Origin: Rossellomorea vietnamensis NBRC 101237
Lineage (GTDB): Bacteria > Bacillota > Bacilli > Bacillales > Bacillaceae_B
NCBI RefSeq assembly: GCF_001591825.1
Contig: NZ_BCVQ01000022.1
Coordinates: 1 to 64,000 of the forward strand
DNA: 64,000 nt
Direction of reading: 5' to 3'
Positions within the stretch are counted from its first letter, which is position 1, and the number at the start of each line of letters is the position of its first letter. Of the stretch, positions 51,852 through 61,200 are shown piece by piece. Made by a program: the position numbers and the translations under genes. The notes beneath the pieces are model-generated. The model was given only the letters and a program-made list of their open reading frames with translations, did no database searches and was not told where the DNA came from.

Positions 51852-52085
51852 CTAAGGCTCCATCCCCACCCGCCGCTTCACTTTATGAAGTTCTCTTTTA
51901 TGTTCCCGGTTTTCCTTTACAAAAATCGTCAAACTGTCTTGCTGCTCATTTTTCTCGAGCACGGTCATTCTGGATTCGAGTTTGTCCATACGATTTTCTA
52001 TTTTGGTCATTAGCTCATTCATGTTGTTTTCAAAACGAGTCATTTGTCCTTGAAGTTCTCTGATTGCTTGTAAGATCTGATCCAT
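51852..52085 (-). CDS. Small coiled-coil protein
   Basis: A 77-residue protein that is almost entirely heptad-patterned (ILQAIRELQGQMTRFENNMNELMTKIENRMDKLESRMTVLEKNE). It resembles short Bacillus coiled-coil proteins of unknown role. The start is ATG at 52085; the GTG at 52097 is inside AAGGAGGTG. Confidence 0.75.
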   Translation of the reverse strand: MDQILQAIRELQGQMTRFENNMNELMTKIENRMDKLESRMTVLEKNEQQDSLTIFVKENREHKRELHKVKRRVGMEP

Positions 52086-52260
52086 CGTATTTTTCACCTC
52101 CTTCTGCTTATTTTAACACAGAATCTGGGAATATTACCTTCACAATCACTGGAAAAAATCTTATCCGGACATACGGTTTTGCTTTTAAATATGGTAATAT
52201 AAGAAAATGTAAAGAGAGATAACTAATGAATCACATTACATAGAGTTAGGAGAATGATTA

Positions 52261-53187
52261 ATGAGTAAAACACTAATTTTCGGTCACAAAAACCCGGACA
52301 CAGATACGATTACATCGGCACTGGTTTATGCAGATTTGAAATCAAAAATCGGGATGGACGTGGAGCCGGTTCGTCTAGGTGAAGTGAACGGTGAAACGCA
52401 ATATGCCCTTGATTACTTTAAAGTCGATGCACCGCGTTTAGTAGAGAAGGTTGCGGCTGAGACGGATACGGTCATCCTGGTTGACCACAATGAGCGCCAG
52501 CAAAGCGCCGAGGACATCGAGGAAGTACGCGTTCTTGAAGTCATCGATCACCACCGCATCGCGAACTTTGAAACGGCAGATCCCCTGTACTACCGTGCTG
52601 AGCCGGTTGGATGTACGGCAACGATCTTAAACAAGATCTACAAGGAAAAAGGGGTAGAAGTCACGAAGGAAATGGCTGGATTGATGCTTTCCGCTATCAT
52701 CTCGGATTCTCTGCTATTCAAATCTCCGACCTGCACAGACGAAGATGTCGCGGCTGCAAATGAACTGGCTGACATCGCAGGGGTAGACCCACAAGTGTAC
52801 GGATTGGAAATGCTGAAGGCAGGCGCCAACATGAGCACGAAATCAGTCGCTGAACTTGTGACCCTTGATGCGAAAGAATTCTCCATGGGGACCGCGAAAG
52901 TGGAAGTGGCTCAAATTAACGTCGTCGATGTGAATGACGTATTCGGACGCCAGGCAGAAGTTGAAGCGGCCATGGAAACGATGATCAAGGAAAAAGGTCT
53001 GGATCTATTCCTTCTTGTCGTAACAAACATCCTGGATAACGACTCGACGGCTCTTGCCCTTGGAAGCAAGTCGGCTGAAGTGGAAAAGGCGTTCAACGTC
53101 ACACTTCAAAACAACACGGCCCTATTAAAAGGCGTGGTCTCCCGTAAGAAGCAGATCGTACCTGTGTTGACGGATGCAATGAAATAA
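52261..53187 (+). CDS. ppaC: Manganese-dependent inorganic pyrophosphatase
   Basis: A family II pyrophosphatase (DHH superfamily), 308 residues. It hydrolyses PPi from biosynthesis. Metal-binding motifs are [26 protein letters not shown] and [10 protein letters not shown], and the C-terminal DHHA2 domain ends with [26 protein letters not shown] precedes the ATG. Confidence 0.96.
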   Translation: MSKTLIFGHKNPDTDTITSALVYADLKSKIGMDVEPVRLGEVNGETQYALDYFKVDAPRLVEKVAAETDTVILVDHNERQQSAEDIEEVRVLEVIDHHRIANFETADPLYYRAEPVGCTATILNKIYKEKGVEVTKEMAGLMLSAIISDSLLFKSPTCTDEDVAAANELADIAGVDPQVYGLEMLKAGANMSTKSVAELVTLDAKEFSMGTAKVEVAQINVVDVNDVFGRQAEVEAAMETMIKEKGLDLFLLVVTNILDNDSTALALGSKSAEVEKAFNVTLQNNTALLKGVVSRKKQIVPVLTDAMK

Positions 53188-53196
53188 GGATCAGTT

Positions 53197-53225
53197 GGAG
53201 CAGTCTTTCGGGACTGTTCTTTTTT
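53197..53225 (+). terminator. ppaC terminator
   Basis: GGAGCAGTC pairs with GACTGTTCT (G-T pairs) around TTTCGG, followed by TTTTT. Confidence 0.75.
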
Positions 53226-53308
53226 GTTGGGAAAATGCAGGAGAAAAGTCCCGATGTTGTGGTACTATTAAAATTGGTTAATAATTCCACAAAGGGGACG
53301 TGTTTTGA

Positions 53309-54055
53309 TTGAGCTATCTTATTTTATTATTAATGCTGCTGGTGGCAATTCTTGCTTCAACCCCAACAGTAAAAGGGAAAATTGGAGAAGGGAAAGTAAA
53401 GTACTATTTGGGGAAACTTGATCTTGATCGCTATGTTGTTTTACATGATATGTTGATTCCTTCACAAAATGGCAAAACCACTCAAATCGATCATATTGTA
53501 TTGTCCAAAGCAGGCATCTTTGTGATTGAAACGAAAAATTACCAAGGGTGGATTTATGGAAGCGAACGAAGTAAAAAATGGACTCAGGTCATTTATAAGC
53601 AGAAGCAGGCATTTCATAACCCCCTCTACCAAAATTATGGACACATTAAAGCAATTGAGAAAATCATCGGCGAAAGAATCAAGCCTCCGTTTTATTCAAT
53701 CATTGCCTTTGATCCTAAATCCACGATTAAAAAAATGGACGTTACCTCTCCTCATTCATTTGTCATTTATTCCAATCAGTTGGTGAAATTAATTGAGAAT
53801 CATGATGAGACAGTCCTGAATTCGCTCCAAATTAAAGGGATTTCCGAGCTGCTGCAGGCAAGAAATATCGTTGAAAAAGGAGCTGGAAGGACACATAAGA
53901 AGAAAGTCAGGGCAGGTCAGCGGGAAAAACAGGTGAAAGTGAATGCAGGTGTATGTCCAAAGTGCGGAAATCCATTAGTGACTCGTAACCGGAAAGATGG
54001 AAAGGGATCATTTAAGGGATGCAGCCGTTTTCCAAAATGTCGATTTATTGCATAA
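53309..54055 (+). CDS. NERD-domain protein with topoisomerase-type zinc finger
   Basis: A 248-residue protein: an N-terminal membrane helix (YLILLLMLLVAILAS), a NERD nuclease-related domain (about 25-140: GEGKVKYYLGKL, TTQIDHIVLSKAGIFVIETKNY with the PD-ExK-like D...E.K residues), and a C-terminal four-Cys zinc finger (VCPKCGNPLVTRNR...GCSRFPKCRF) as in topoisomerase I. DNA processing or regulation near the membrane is plausible but unproven. TTG at 53309 follows AAAGGGGACG. Confidence 0.85.
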   Translation: MSYLILLLMLLVAILASTPTVKGKIGEGKVKYYLGKLDLDRYVVLHDMLIPSQNGKTTQIDHIVLSKAGIFVIETKNYQGWIYGSERSKKWTQVIYKQKQAFHNPLYQNYGHIKAIEKIIGERIKPPFYSIIAFDPKSTIKKMDVTSPHSFVIYSNQLVKLIENHDETVLNSLQIKGISELLQARNIVEKGAGRTHKKKVRAGQREKQVKVNAGVCPKCGNPLVTRNRKDGKGSFKGCSRFPKCRFIA

Positions 54056-54085
54056 TAAGAACGGAATAGAAAGGAGATTGTCAGA

Positions 54086-54472
54086 ATGAACTTCAAAAAA
54101 ATCCACCACATCGCCATCATCTGCTCAGATTACACCAAATCGAAAGACTTTTACGTCAATAAACTGGGTTTGGATATAAAGCAGGAGATTTACAGGGAAG
54201 AAAGAGACTCTTACAAGCTCGACCTCGCGTTAAACGAAGAATATATCATTGAACTGTTCTCATTCCCTGAAGCCCCGGCCCGTCCGAGTTATCCTGAAGC
54301 GCAAGGACTGCGTCATTTAGCCTTGGAAGTGGAGGATATCGAGGAGGCGGCAAAGGAGTTAAATCAAAAGGGGATTGAAACCGAGGAAATAAGGATAGAT
54401 CCGTATACTCATAAGCGATTCACGTTTTTTGAAGATCCGGATGGACTGCCATTGGAGCTCTATGAAATCTGA
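54086..54472 (+). CDS. VOC-family (glyoxalase-like) protein, YaeR type
   Basis: A 128-residue metal-binding protein very like E. coli YaeR/GloA2: HHIAIICSDYTKSKDFYV, YREERDSYKLDLALN, YIIELFSFPEAPARPSYPEA, GLRHLALEVEDI and RFTFFEDPDGLPLELYE. The likely metal ligands are the first His, the Glu in IELFSF, the His in LRHLA and the last Glu in LELYE. The physiological substrate is not known. GAAAGGAGATTGTCAG precedes the ATG. Confidence 0.9.
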   Translation: MNFKKIHHIAIICSDYTKSKDFYVNKLGLDIKQEIYREERDSYKLDLALNEEYIIELFSFPEAPARPSYPEAQGLRHLALEVEDIEEAAKELNQKGIETEEIRIDPYTHKRFTFFEDPDGLPLELYEI

Positions 54473-54475
54473 TAG

Positions 54476-54488
54476 AGGTCCGTCCCTC
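54476..54488 (-). repeat. REP-like half-site after the VOC gene
   Basis: AGGTCCGTCCCTC is an exact half-site that starts four bases after the VOC gene stop. No inverted partner is seen within 60 bases. Confidence 0.7.
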
Positions 54489-54563
54489 ATTTCTTTATAC
54501 TTCACATATATCGCTGAAAGGCTCATAAAGATAAGAGTAGACGAGTTTATTTGAGGTGAGGAT

Positions 54564-55025
54564 ATGCGAAGGAGAAGTCCCATTCCATTAGTGTTTGTGG
54601 GGATTGGTGTGATAATCATGATGATGATCTTTTTGTTCATCAGTGTAGGAGAGAGGTACTCGAATAATCCTGAACAGGTGATCGAAGACTTTTATGATTT
54701 CGAGAAGGAAGGTGATTTTGGGAGTTCATGGGAACTTTTTCATTCTGAGATGAAGAAAAAATTCAGTAAGTCTACTTATATACAGACCAAGAATCATGTT
54801 TTTATGGAGCATATGGACGTCGACTCCTTTGAAGTGGAAGTCGAAGAGATATCAGATCAGAAAGAATTCAAGTTCAGTAAGGATGGGCCAACGTTTAAAA
54901 ATGTTAAAAAAGGCGATGTATTGATGACATACGACAGCCAATTTGGAAAATTGACCATAAACCAGACATGCTATGCGGTCGAGGAGGAAGGTGAGTGGAA
55001 GATCATTTGGGATTACAATTTCTAA
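54564..55025 (+). CDS. Small membrane-anchored protein, NTF2-like outside domain
   Basis: 153 residues: one N-terminal helix (PLVFVGIGVIIMMMIFLFISV), then an exported domain beginning NNPEQVIEDFYDFEKEGDF and ending GEWKIIWDYNF, the pattern of SnoaL/NTF2-like lipoprotein domains. No family name can be given. GAGGTGAGGAT precedes the ATG. A single gene. Confidence 0.7.
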   Translation: MRRRSPIPLVFVGIGVIIMMMIFLFISVGERYSNNPEQVIEDFYDFEKEGDFGSSWELFHSEMKKKFSKSTYIQTKNHVFMEHMDVDSFEVEVEEISDQKEFKFSKDGPTFKNVKKGDVLMTYDSQFGKLTINQTCYAVEEEGEWKIIWDYNF

Positions 55026-55040
55026 CCACTTCCGGATTAT

Positions 55041-55223
55041 CAAAAAAAGAGCACTTTTCACTAGGAAAAGTGCCATCAACAGGTATTGTAATTTGTCGTT
55101 ACATTTATTAAAACATAGTTATAAAATAAATGTATTTAGCTTCTTGCATTGAATTGGTATTCAGATTGTAGAAAAACAATCGAATAATCCATTATTCAAA
55201 GAAAATATAAATATATTAATATT
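55041..55223. repeat. Direct repeat A, flanking the Nudix gene
   Basis: Segment A and segment B (55767-55951) share AAAAAAAGAGCAC, then a block of 39 bases with two mismatches (55071-55109 with 55799-55837), then AATATAAATATATTAATATT (55204-55223 with 55932-55951). The last two blocks are 123 bases apart in both copies. The hairpin GCACTTTTC / GAAAAGTGC at its left end, with a T-run on the minus strand, is probably the Nudix terminator. Confidence 0.75.
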
Positions 55224-55234
55224 CTCTATCAGTG

Positions 55235-55702
55235 TTATTTGATAATAGGAGTATCCACATCGTTAACCCAGTCCATAATGAAGGGTTCCTGATGAGTATT
55301 TATGTTTGAAGGCAGCCCTTGTTTAGAAAGAAAGAGTAGCTCACTGCTTTCGAAGTTTTTCTGCAATAGTCCTTCATATTCGGTTACAAGAAAAATAATT
55401 TGAACACTAAATACTTTATCTCCATTTGGATATGTGGCAAACCCCTTACTCCCGGAGTAAATTCCGAATAAATTCAGTTTTGTTATGTGTAAATTTGTCT
55501 CTTCGTACACCTCCCTTTTAACCGTCTCTTCAAAGGACTCACCAATTTCCATTAATCCACCGGGAATTCCCCAAATGTCATCAGGAAATCTTCTTTGAAG
55601 AAGGAGATTTCCTTCATGATCTTGAATGAGTGCCCCGCATCCTACAGTTAAAAGCGTATCACTCCCGATTTTTTCCCGCATGCTCCTAATATAGTCATTC
55701 AT
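55235..55702 (-). CDS. Nudix hydrolase
   Basis: A 155-residue pyrophosphohydrolase. The Nudix box is complete: GGLMEIGESFEETVKREVYEETNLHI, with the preceding VGCGALIQDHEGNLLLQRR strand. Substrates of this group are nucleotide derivatives; the exact one cannot be read. It is flanked by direct repeats A and B, which suggests it lies in a duplicated or inserted segment. Confidence 0.9.
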   Translation of the reverse strand: MNDYIRSMREKIGSDTLLTVGCGALIQDHEGNLLLQRRFPDDIWGIPGGLMEIGESFEETVKREVYEETNLHITKLNLFGIYSGSKGFATYPNGDKVFSVQIIFLVTEYEGLLQKNFESSELLFLSKQGLPSNINTHQEPFIMDWVNDVDTPIIK

Positions 55703-55766
55703 GGATATTATCCTTTCTCATATGCCTTATTATAGTATTGTATATAATTGGTATCGTATAAATAAA

Positions 55767-55951
55767 CAAAAAAAGAGCACCCCCCAACATGTGAGAAATG
55801 CTATCAAAAGGTATTGTAATTTGTCGTTACATTTATTTAATCATATTCCGGCAACTTATGTATTGAGGGTCTCAGGGCACTATCCTCTGCTAATAAAGGG
55901 AAAGGTAGCATTCCTTTGAGATTTCATAAATAATATAAATATATTAATATT
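55767..55951. repeat. Direct repeat B, flanking the Nudix gene
   Basis: The second copy of segment A, about 728 bases away. The AAAAAAAGAGCAC hairpin is degraded here. A 72-codon plus-strand frame in this region has no ribosome binding site and is not called. Confidence 0.75.
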
Positions 55952-56058
55952 TCTGGTATGAACTTTTTGATAGAATTTACTCGTTCTAATGATTGCTGGA
56001 TGATGGCTTAGCAAAGAGGAATCTCATTCACTAAGATGATTGAAAGTATGGTGCAAAG

Positions 56059-56970
56059 ATGGATTATTCTATTATAGGAAACAAGATAAAAGAATTAAGA
56101 AAAACCGTAGGATTAACCCAAGGGGAATTGGCTGAGGGTGTGTGTACCCAGGCCCTAATCAGCAGGATAGAAAAAGGGGCTGTCTATCCCAGCGCAACCT
56201 CGCTTTATCAAATATCCAAAAAACTAGGTGTTGATATCAACTACTTCTTTGAGATTGCTACCATCCCACGGCTGGATTATGTAAAAGAAGTGGAAAGGCA
56301 GCTATGGAAGCTAAGAAGAGACAGGCAGTTTGAGGAAATGATTGAGATTGTAAATGTAGAAGAGAAAAATCAGGTGTTCATCTCACATCCATTCAATCTC
56401 CAGCTTCTTCTATGGCATAAAGGGATTTACCAATTTGAGGTTGAGAACGATGTTACCGTGGCGTTAGAAACATTACAAACCGCATTTACACTCACTCGAA
56501 ATCTGAAAAAAGCATTATCTGAGAGGGAAATGGAAATTCAACTGACAATCGGTGCGATTCAATTTAAAGAAAACCATCTTGATGAAGCATTAGAATCCTA
56601 TAATAAGGTCAAACAATCCCTATCATTAGAAGGAGAAGTGAATAACAAATCGATCAAGACCAGATTATTATACAATATTGCAAGAGTGTTATCCCGTCTA
56701 TCAAGATTTGAAGAGTCCATCGGGTACTGTCAAGAAGCGATACGATGGTGTATCGACACGGAGAATTTACATTTGTTGGCCGAATTACATTATCAGATCG
56801 GATATAATTATGAACTTCAGGGGAATTTCTTGAAAGCTCTATCTCATGTGGAGAAAGCCCTTCTGATTTTTGAAATGAAGGGGGATCAGAAGTATCATCA
56901 TTTTCTGACTGAAAAGAAAACAGCCTATGTAAATGAATTGTCAAATTGTGACAGCAGTCATGAAGGATAA
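56059..56970 (+). CDS. Xre-type regulator with TPR repeats (second)
   Basis: A 303-residue regulator: helix-turn-helix at 6-65 (IGNKIKELRKTVGLTQGELAEGVCTQALISRIEKGAVYPSATSLYQISKKLGVDINYFF) and TPR-like helices from about 80 onward (LDEALESYNKVKQSL, YNIARVLSRLSRFEESIGYCQEAIRW, LHYQIGYNYELQGNFLKALSHVEKALLIF). The size and order match PlcR-type RNPP regulators, but no cognate secreted peptide gene follows. The ribosome binding site is weak. It is shorter than, and distinct from, the regulator at 19238. Confidence 0.82.
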   Translation: MDYSIIGNKIKELRKTVGLTQGELAEGVCTQALISRIEKGAVYPSATSLYQISKKLGVDINYFFEIATIPRLDYVKEVERQLWKLRRDRQFEEMIEIVNVEEKNQVFISHPFNLQLLLWHKGIYQFEVENDVTVALETLQTAFTLTRNLKKALSEREMEIQLTIGAIQFKENHLDEALESYNKVKQSLSLEGEVNNKSIKTRLLYNIARVLSRLSRFEESIGYCQEAIRWCIDTENLHLLAELHYQIGYNYELQGNFLKALSHVEKALLIFEMKGDQKYHHFLTEKKTAYVNELSNCDSSHEG

Positions 56971-57000
56971 TCGTTTTCTAACAAAACAGGTTCTCAGTAA

Positions 57001-57034
57001 AAAAAAGCTTGAGGAAGGTATCCCCAAGCCTTTT
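57001..57034. terminator. Bidirectional terminator between the regulator and murB
   Basis: AAAGCTTGAGG and CCCCAAGCCTT pair with two mismatches, with A- and T-runs on either side. Confidence 0.7.
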
Positions 57035-57036
57035 CT

Positions 57037-57957
57037 CTATTCTTTGTCTTCACCAATGATCTTCACTTCTCGTTCCAGATCGACGTTGAACTTTTCTTTT
57101 ACCGTCTTCTGAACATGTTCGATAAGGGCAATATAGTCTGTCGCTGTTGCGTTGTCCTTGTTAACGATAAAACCAGCGTGCTTTGTTGAAACCTCTGCTC
57201 CTCCGATGCTGGTCCCTTGAAGTTCACTATCTTGGATCAATTTGCCTGCGAAATATCCTGGAGGACGTTTGAATACACTTCCGCATGAAGGATATTCTAA
57301 CGGCTGTTTTGATTCACGCTTATAGGTCAGATCATCCATGATTTCTTTGATTTCTTCGTAATTTCCTGGTTTCAAGCTAAACGTTGCTTCAAGGACAATG
57401 TCCCCGTTTTCGGCTATATTACTGTGACGGTAATCCAATTCAAGATCGGCTGCCGTCCGCTTCACGAGTTCTCCATGGCGATCCACTACATAAGCGTAAT
57501 CAAGCACGTCGCTGATCTCCCCACCGTATGCCCCGGCATTCATAAACAATGCGCCGCCCACCGTACCTGGGATTCCACACGCAAACTCCAGTCCAGATAA
57601 TTTCTCTGCTAATGCTCTTCGTGACACGTCAATGATTGCAGCTCCGCTTTGGGCAACAATTTGAGAAACATTCGTCTTGATTTCATCAAAGTTCTTCAAA
57701 TGAAGAACTACCCCGCGAATTCCTCCATCTTTCACGATCAGGTTCGATCCATTCCCTAGAAGCGTGAAGGGGAAATCCATTTCGTTCGCCAGTTTCACAA
57801 CACTCTGTACTTCTTCATACGTTGTTGGGGTAATAAAGAAATCCGCTTTGCCCCCGAGCTTTGTATACAGGTGATTTCGTAATAGTTCATCTGTTTTTAT
57901 ATTTTCCTCTGCTATGACGCCAGACAATCGTTGATATATTTCATTCTTCTTCATCAT
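57037..57957 (-). CDS. murB: UDP-N-acetylenolpyruvoylglucosamine reductase
   Basis: MurB reduces the enolpyruvyl group to make UDP-MurNAc in the cytoplasm. About 306 residues, FAD-binding: [61 protein letters not shown], and the C-terminal [20 protein letters not shown] with the catalytic Ser. This is the type IIa short form of Gram-positives. Two adjacent ATGs (57957, 57954) are possible. It is isolated from the mra cluster, as in many Bacilli with a second or relocated copy. Confidence 0.95.
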   Translation of the reverse strand: MMKKNEIYQRLSGVIAEENIKTDELLRNHLYTKLGGKADFFITPTTYEEVQSVVKLANEMDFPFTLLGNGSNLIVKDGGIRGVVLHLKNFDEIKTNVSQIVAQSGAAIIDVSRRALAEKLSGLEFACGIPGTVGGALFMNAGAYGGEISDVLDYAYVVDRHGELVKRTAADLELDYRHSNIAENGDIVLEATFSLKPGNYEEIKEIMDDLTYKRESKQPLEYPSCGSVFKRPPGYFAGKLIQDSELQGTSIGGAEVSTKHAGFIVNKDNATATDYIALIEHVQKTVKEKFNVDLEREVKIIGEDKE

Positions 57958-58285
57958 TCAAATCAGTCCTATTAAAAAAGTAAATTTTTTTATGTTCAAC
58001 TTGTGAAATGAATCACTGTTATATTATATGCCTAATTGGGGAATAAGTTAAACCCTTTGGTCACAAAACCCTTCTTTTCCCCCAAATTGGAACTTGAACA
58101 GATTGAATCAGAGGAACTTTGGAACATTCTTTTTCTTCCAGAAGGTACGTCGAATCGCATTGATATCTTTAGCTATTACATTATTGTACTTTTATTTTCC
58201 AAAGAATACATTTCAATAATTAGAGGATTTTTCCAATTAGTGCCGAATCATCTATGAGTGGTATTAAACTCTAGGAGGAATACGA
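57958..58285. other. Intergenic region between murB and the subtilase
   Basis: A divergent 328-base gap. A 73-codon frame (58036-58257) starts at TTG without a ribosome binding site and is not called. AT-rich stretches probably contain the promoters. CTAGGAGG at 58272-58279 is the subtilase ribosome binding site. No repeat or RNA motif recognised. Confidence 0.4.
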
Positions 58286-61200
58286 ATGAAGTCTCATTGG
58301 AAAAAAGGGCTAGCTACCGGGGTAGCAACTACAATGTTAATGGGTCTTGCACTGCCTGGCTTTACATATGCAGAGAATTCAAAGGAATCTGCTGTTACAT
58401 TACAGGAATTAAAGGGTCGGTTAGGTTTAGAAAAAAGTGCGGCCAAAATAAGCAATGTCACAAAGGATGAGAAGCAGGACTTTACAAAGGATCAGCTGAT
58501 CATCCGGTACACATCACCAATCTCTGCCGGTCAGCATAAAAAGGCAGGCGGAACACTGAAGAAACGAATATCTTCACTCCATTATGATGTCATCACAGTC
58601 AGTGATCCCGAAAACCTGATAAAGGTGGCAGAAAACTATGCCAAGTTGCCGGGAGTTCAGGGTGTAACAAGAAGCGCCCTTGTTCAAAAAATGGATACGA
58701 GTGATTTTAAAGCGTCCAGTATGTACCATTTGGATACCCTCTCAATAGAAAAAGCCCAACGTTTAGCGGGTAAGAATAGAGTAAGGGTAGGTGTTATTGA
58801 TACAGGGGTAGAAGTCAATCATCCTGAATTAAAGAATAAGGTAAAGGTAAATAAGAATGCGATGAATCCATTGAAAAAAGGGCAGCCGGATGTCCATGGG
58901 ACCCACGTATCAGGAATTATTGCAGCTGAGAAAGGAAACGGCATAGGCGGATACGGTGTGGCACCGAACTCGGATATCGTATCCATCGATGTGTTCAACC
59001 GTTCCATGTTTGTGACAGATTATACAATCGCTGAAGGCGTACTTGAAGCAATCCGCCAGAAAGTAAAAGTCATTAATATGAGCTTAGGGACGTATTTCCC
59101 ATCCCCTATCATAAAGGATGCCATAAAGAAGGCGACGGATGCAGGAATTGTCGTCGTGGCTTCTGCAGGTAACGACGGAGCGGATATGGTTAATTATCCT
59201 GCAGCCTTTGAAAACGTCATTAGCGTAGGGGCGACAAATGATAAAAATCAATTAGCTGAGTTCTCGACTTTTGGGAAGTCAGTGGATGTTGTAGCGCCAG
59301 GAGAACAAATTTACTCTTCGGTCTTTGATTACGATAAAACGTCATCATTTGCAAAATTAAGCGGTACGTCCATGTCTGCTCCTATGGTGACAGGAGTTGT
59401 ATCCCTATTATTATCCAAATATCCGAACCTCTCTCCTTATCAGGTTAACTACATCCTGACTCAGACAAGCAGGGATCTGGGAGAGAAAGGCTACGACACA
59501 ACATATGGGTATGGCCTGATTGACCCTGTGAAAGTATTATCCTTCAATCCTAAGAATATCCCCGTCGATCCCGCGGTGACAGTGAAGGAAGGGAAGGAGA
59601 AAGCGACTCCTTTAAAAGTTGTGAATAAAGAAATCTTAAAAGGCGCTTTTAAGAAGCCGAACGAAGCCTACTATTATAAAGTGAATATGAAAAAAGATGA
59701 GTATCTACAACTGGGCTTAACTGGACCGGATCTCTACGACTATAAAATGGAGTTATCCTATTTTAAAGCCGGTGATGACATGCCGGCGTTGACAAAGGAT
59801 GTTAATGATGCAACGCAAAAAAATGAGGAAGGGTCACTCTATCAGGCGAAATCCGATGGCACCTTGCTGATTAAAGTGGTGGATTCGTACGGGCATTATA
59901 ATGTAAAAGGAGAATCTGCCTTTACCTTAATAGCGGAAAGATACAGTGAGATTCCAGAAGATTCTAATACGATGGAAAACCCTGAATCTTTAGGTGCATT
60001 GCCAATCGAAACAGGATTAGTGAATTATTTTACAGACGAATTGTCGGGGATGGAAGAGTATCCTGACGACATGGTAGAAGAAACTGAAGAAGTATCGGCC
60101 CCTGCAGTGGATGAGACTGGAGAAAATCCTCTAGGGGAAGAAAAATCATTTAAAGGTGTTCCCGGTGATTCCGATTTCTACAAATTCTCGATTCCTGTTG
60201 ACGAAAGTGTAACCTCTAAAGTAGTCAGCGTAAATGTGTCAGGAGTAAGAGGCATTGACTCTAGTATTTCTCTTTATATGGTAGAGAAATATGAAGGGGA
60301 AGAAATGATTGAAATGATCGATTCCATAGGGAATGGTGGAACGAGTGAAGGTGAAGAGGCTTCATTTGAAGTGATCCCTGGGCAGGAATATATCATGGAA
60401 GTAACAAATAAACCATTTTTTGATGAGTTCTTCTTTATGATGGATGAAGGATTTGAAATCAATTATGATCGATCCTATTCATCTCAAGATCCATATAATG
60501 TTTCCATTGAGATGAAGGATTTACCGAGTGACGAAGATCAATTTCCGAGAATGGATTATGTTCCGGAAGAAGGCATGGAAGACGAAGGGTTCATTGATAA
60601 GTTTCAAGAGTATTCAAAGGAAGCCAAACTGAAGATGATGGACCCGTACGGTATGATGATGGAACAAGACAGCTTCTACGACATGATCAAGGAAATAGCC
60701 GTACCATACGAAGAGGGTGTTACTCAGAAAGGATACTCTCAATATCTGGGGGATGAAGACTGGTTCAGCATTACTCCGGAGTCGGATGGATTATTCCATC
60801 TAACGACTGGAAATCATGAAGATTATGCTGCGCCGATGTTTGATATGTTTGTTTATAACGAACAAATAAAGGATTTGGATATTGTTTATAGTAATGGAGG
60901 AAGCTCATTTTTTGCTCCTACTGTAGTAGAGGAAGATTCATATGTGGGCTTGAAAAAAGGGATCACCTACTATATGCGTATCAGCGATCCGATGTATCGT
61001 CCGAACGTTAAGCCATATGAATTTACTCTTTCATCCATGATTCAAGGAACAAGTGATCGTTATGAAAACAACGATGATTTCGGAACGGCAAAGAAAATCA
61101 CAACGAAACCTATTGAAGGGAATTTCTCAAGTTCTGGAGACCTCGATACATTCTATTTTGCACCTGACAAAGAAGGTGTATTTGGAGTGACCATCACGCC

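Noticed and set aside
55701..55919. 72-codon plus-strand frame upstream of the Xre/TPR regulator
   Set aside because: It has no ribosome binding site and lies within direct repeat B, whose sister copy does not keep the frame.
58036..58257. 73-codon plus-strand frame before the subtilase
   Set aside because: TTG start without a ribosome binding site, low-quality composition and no recognised family.
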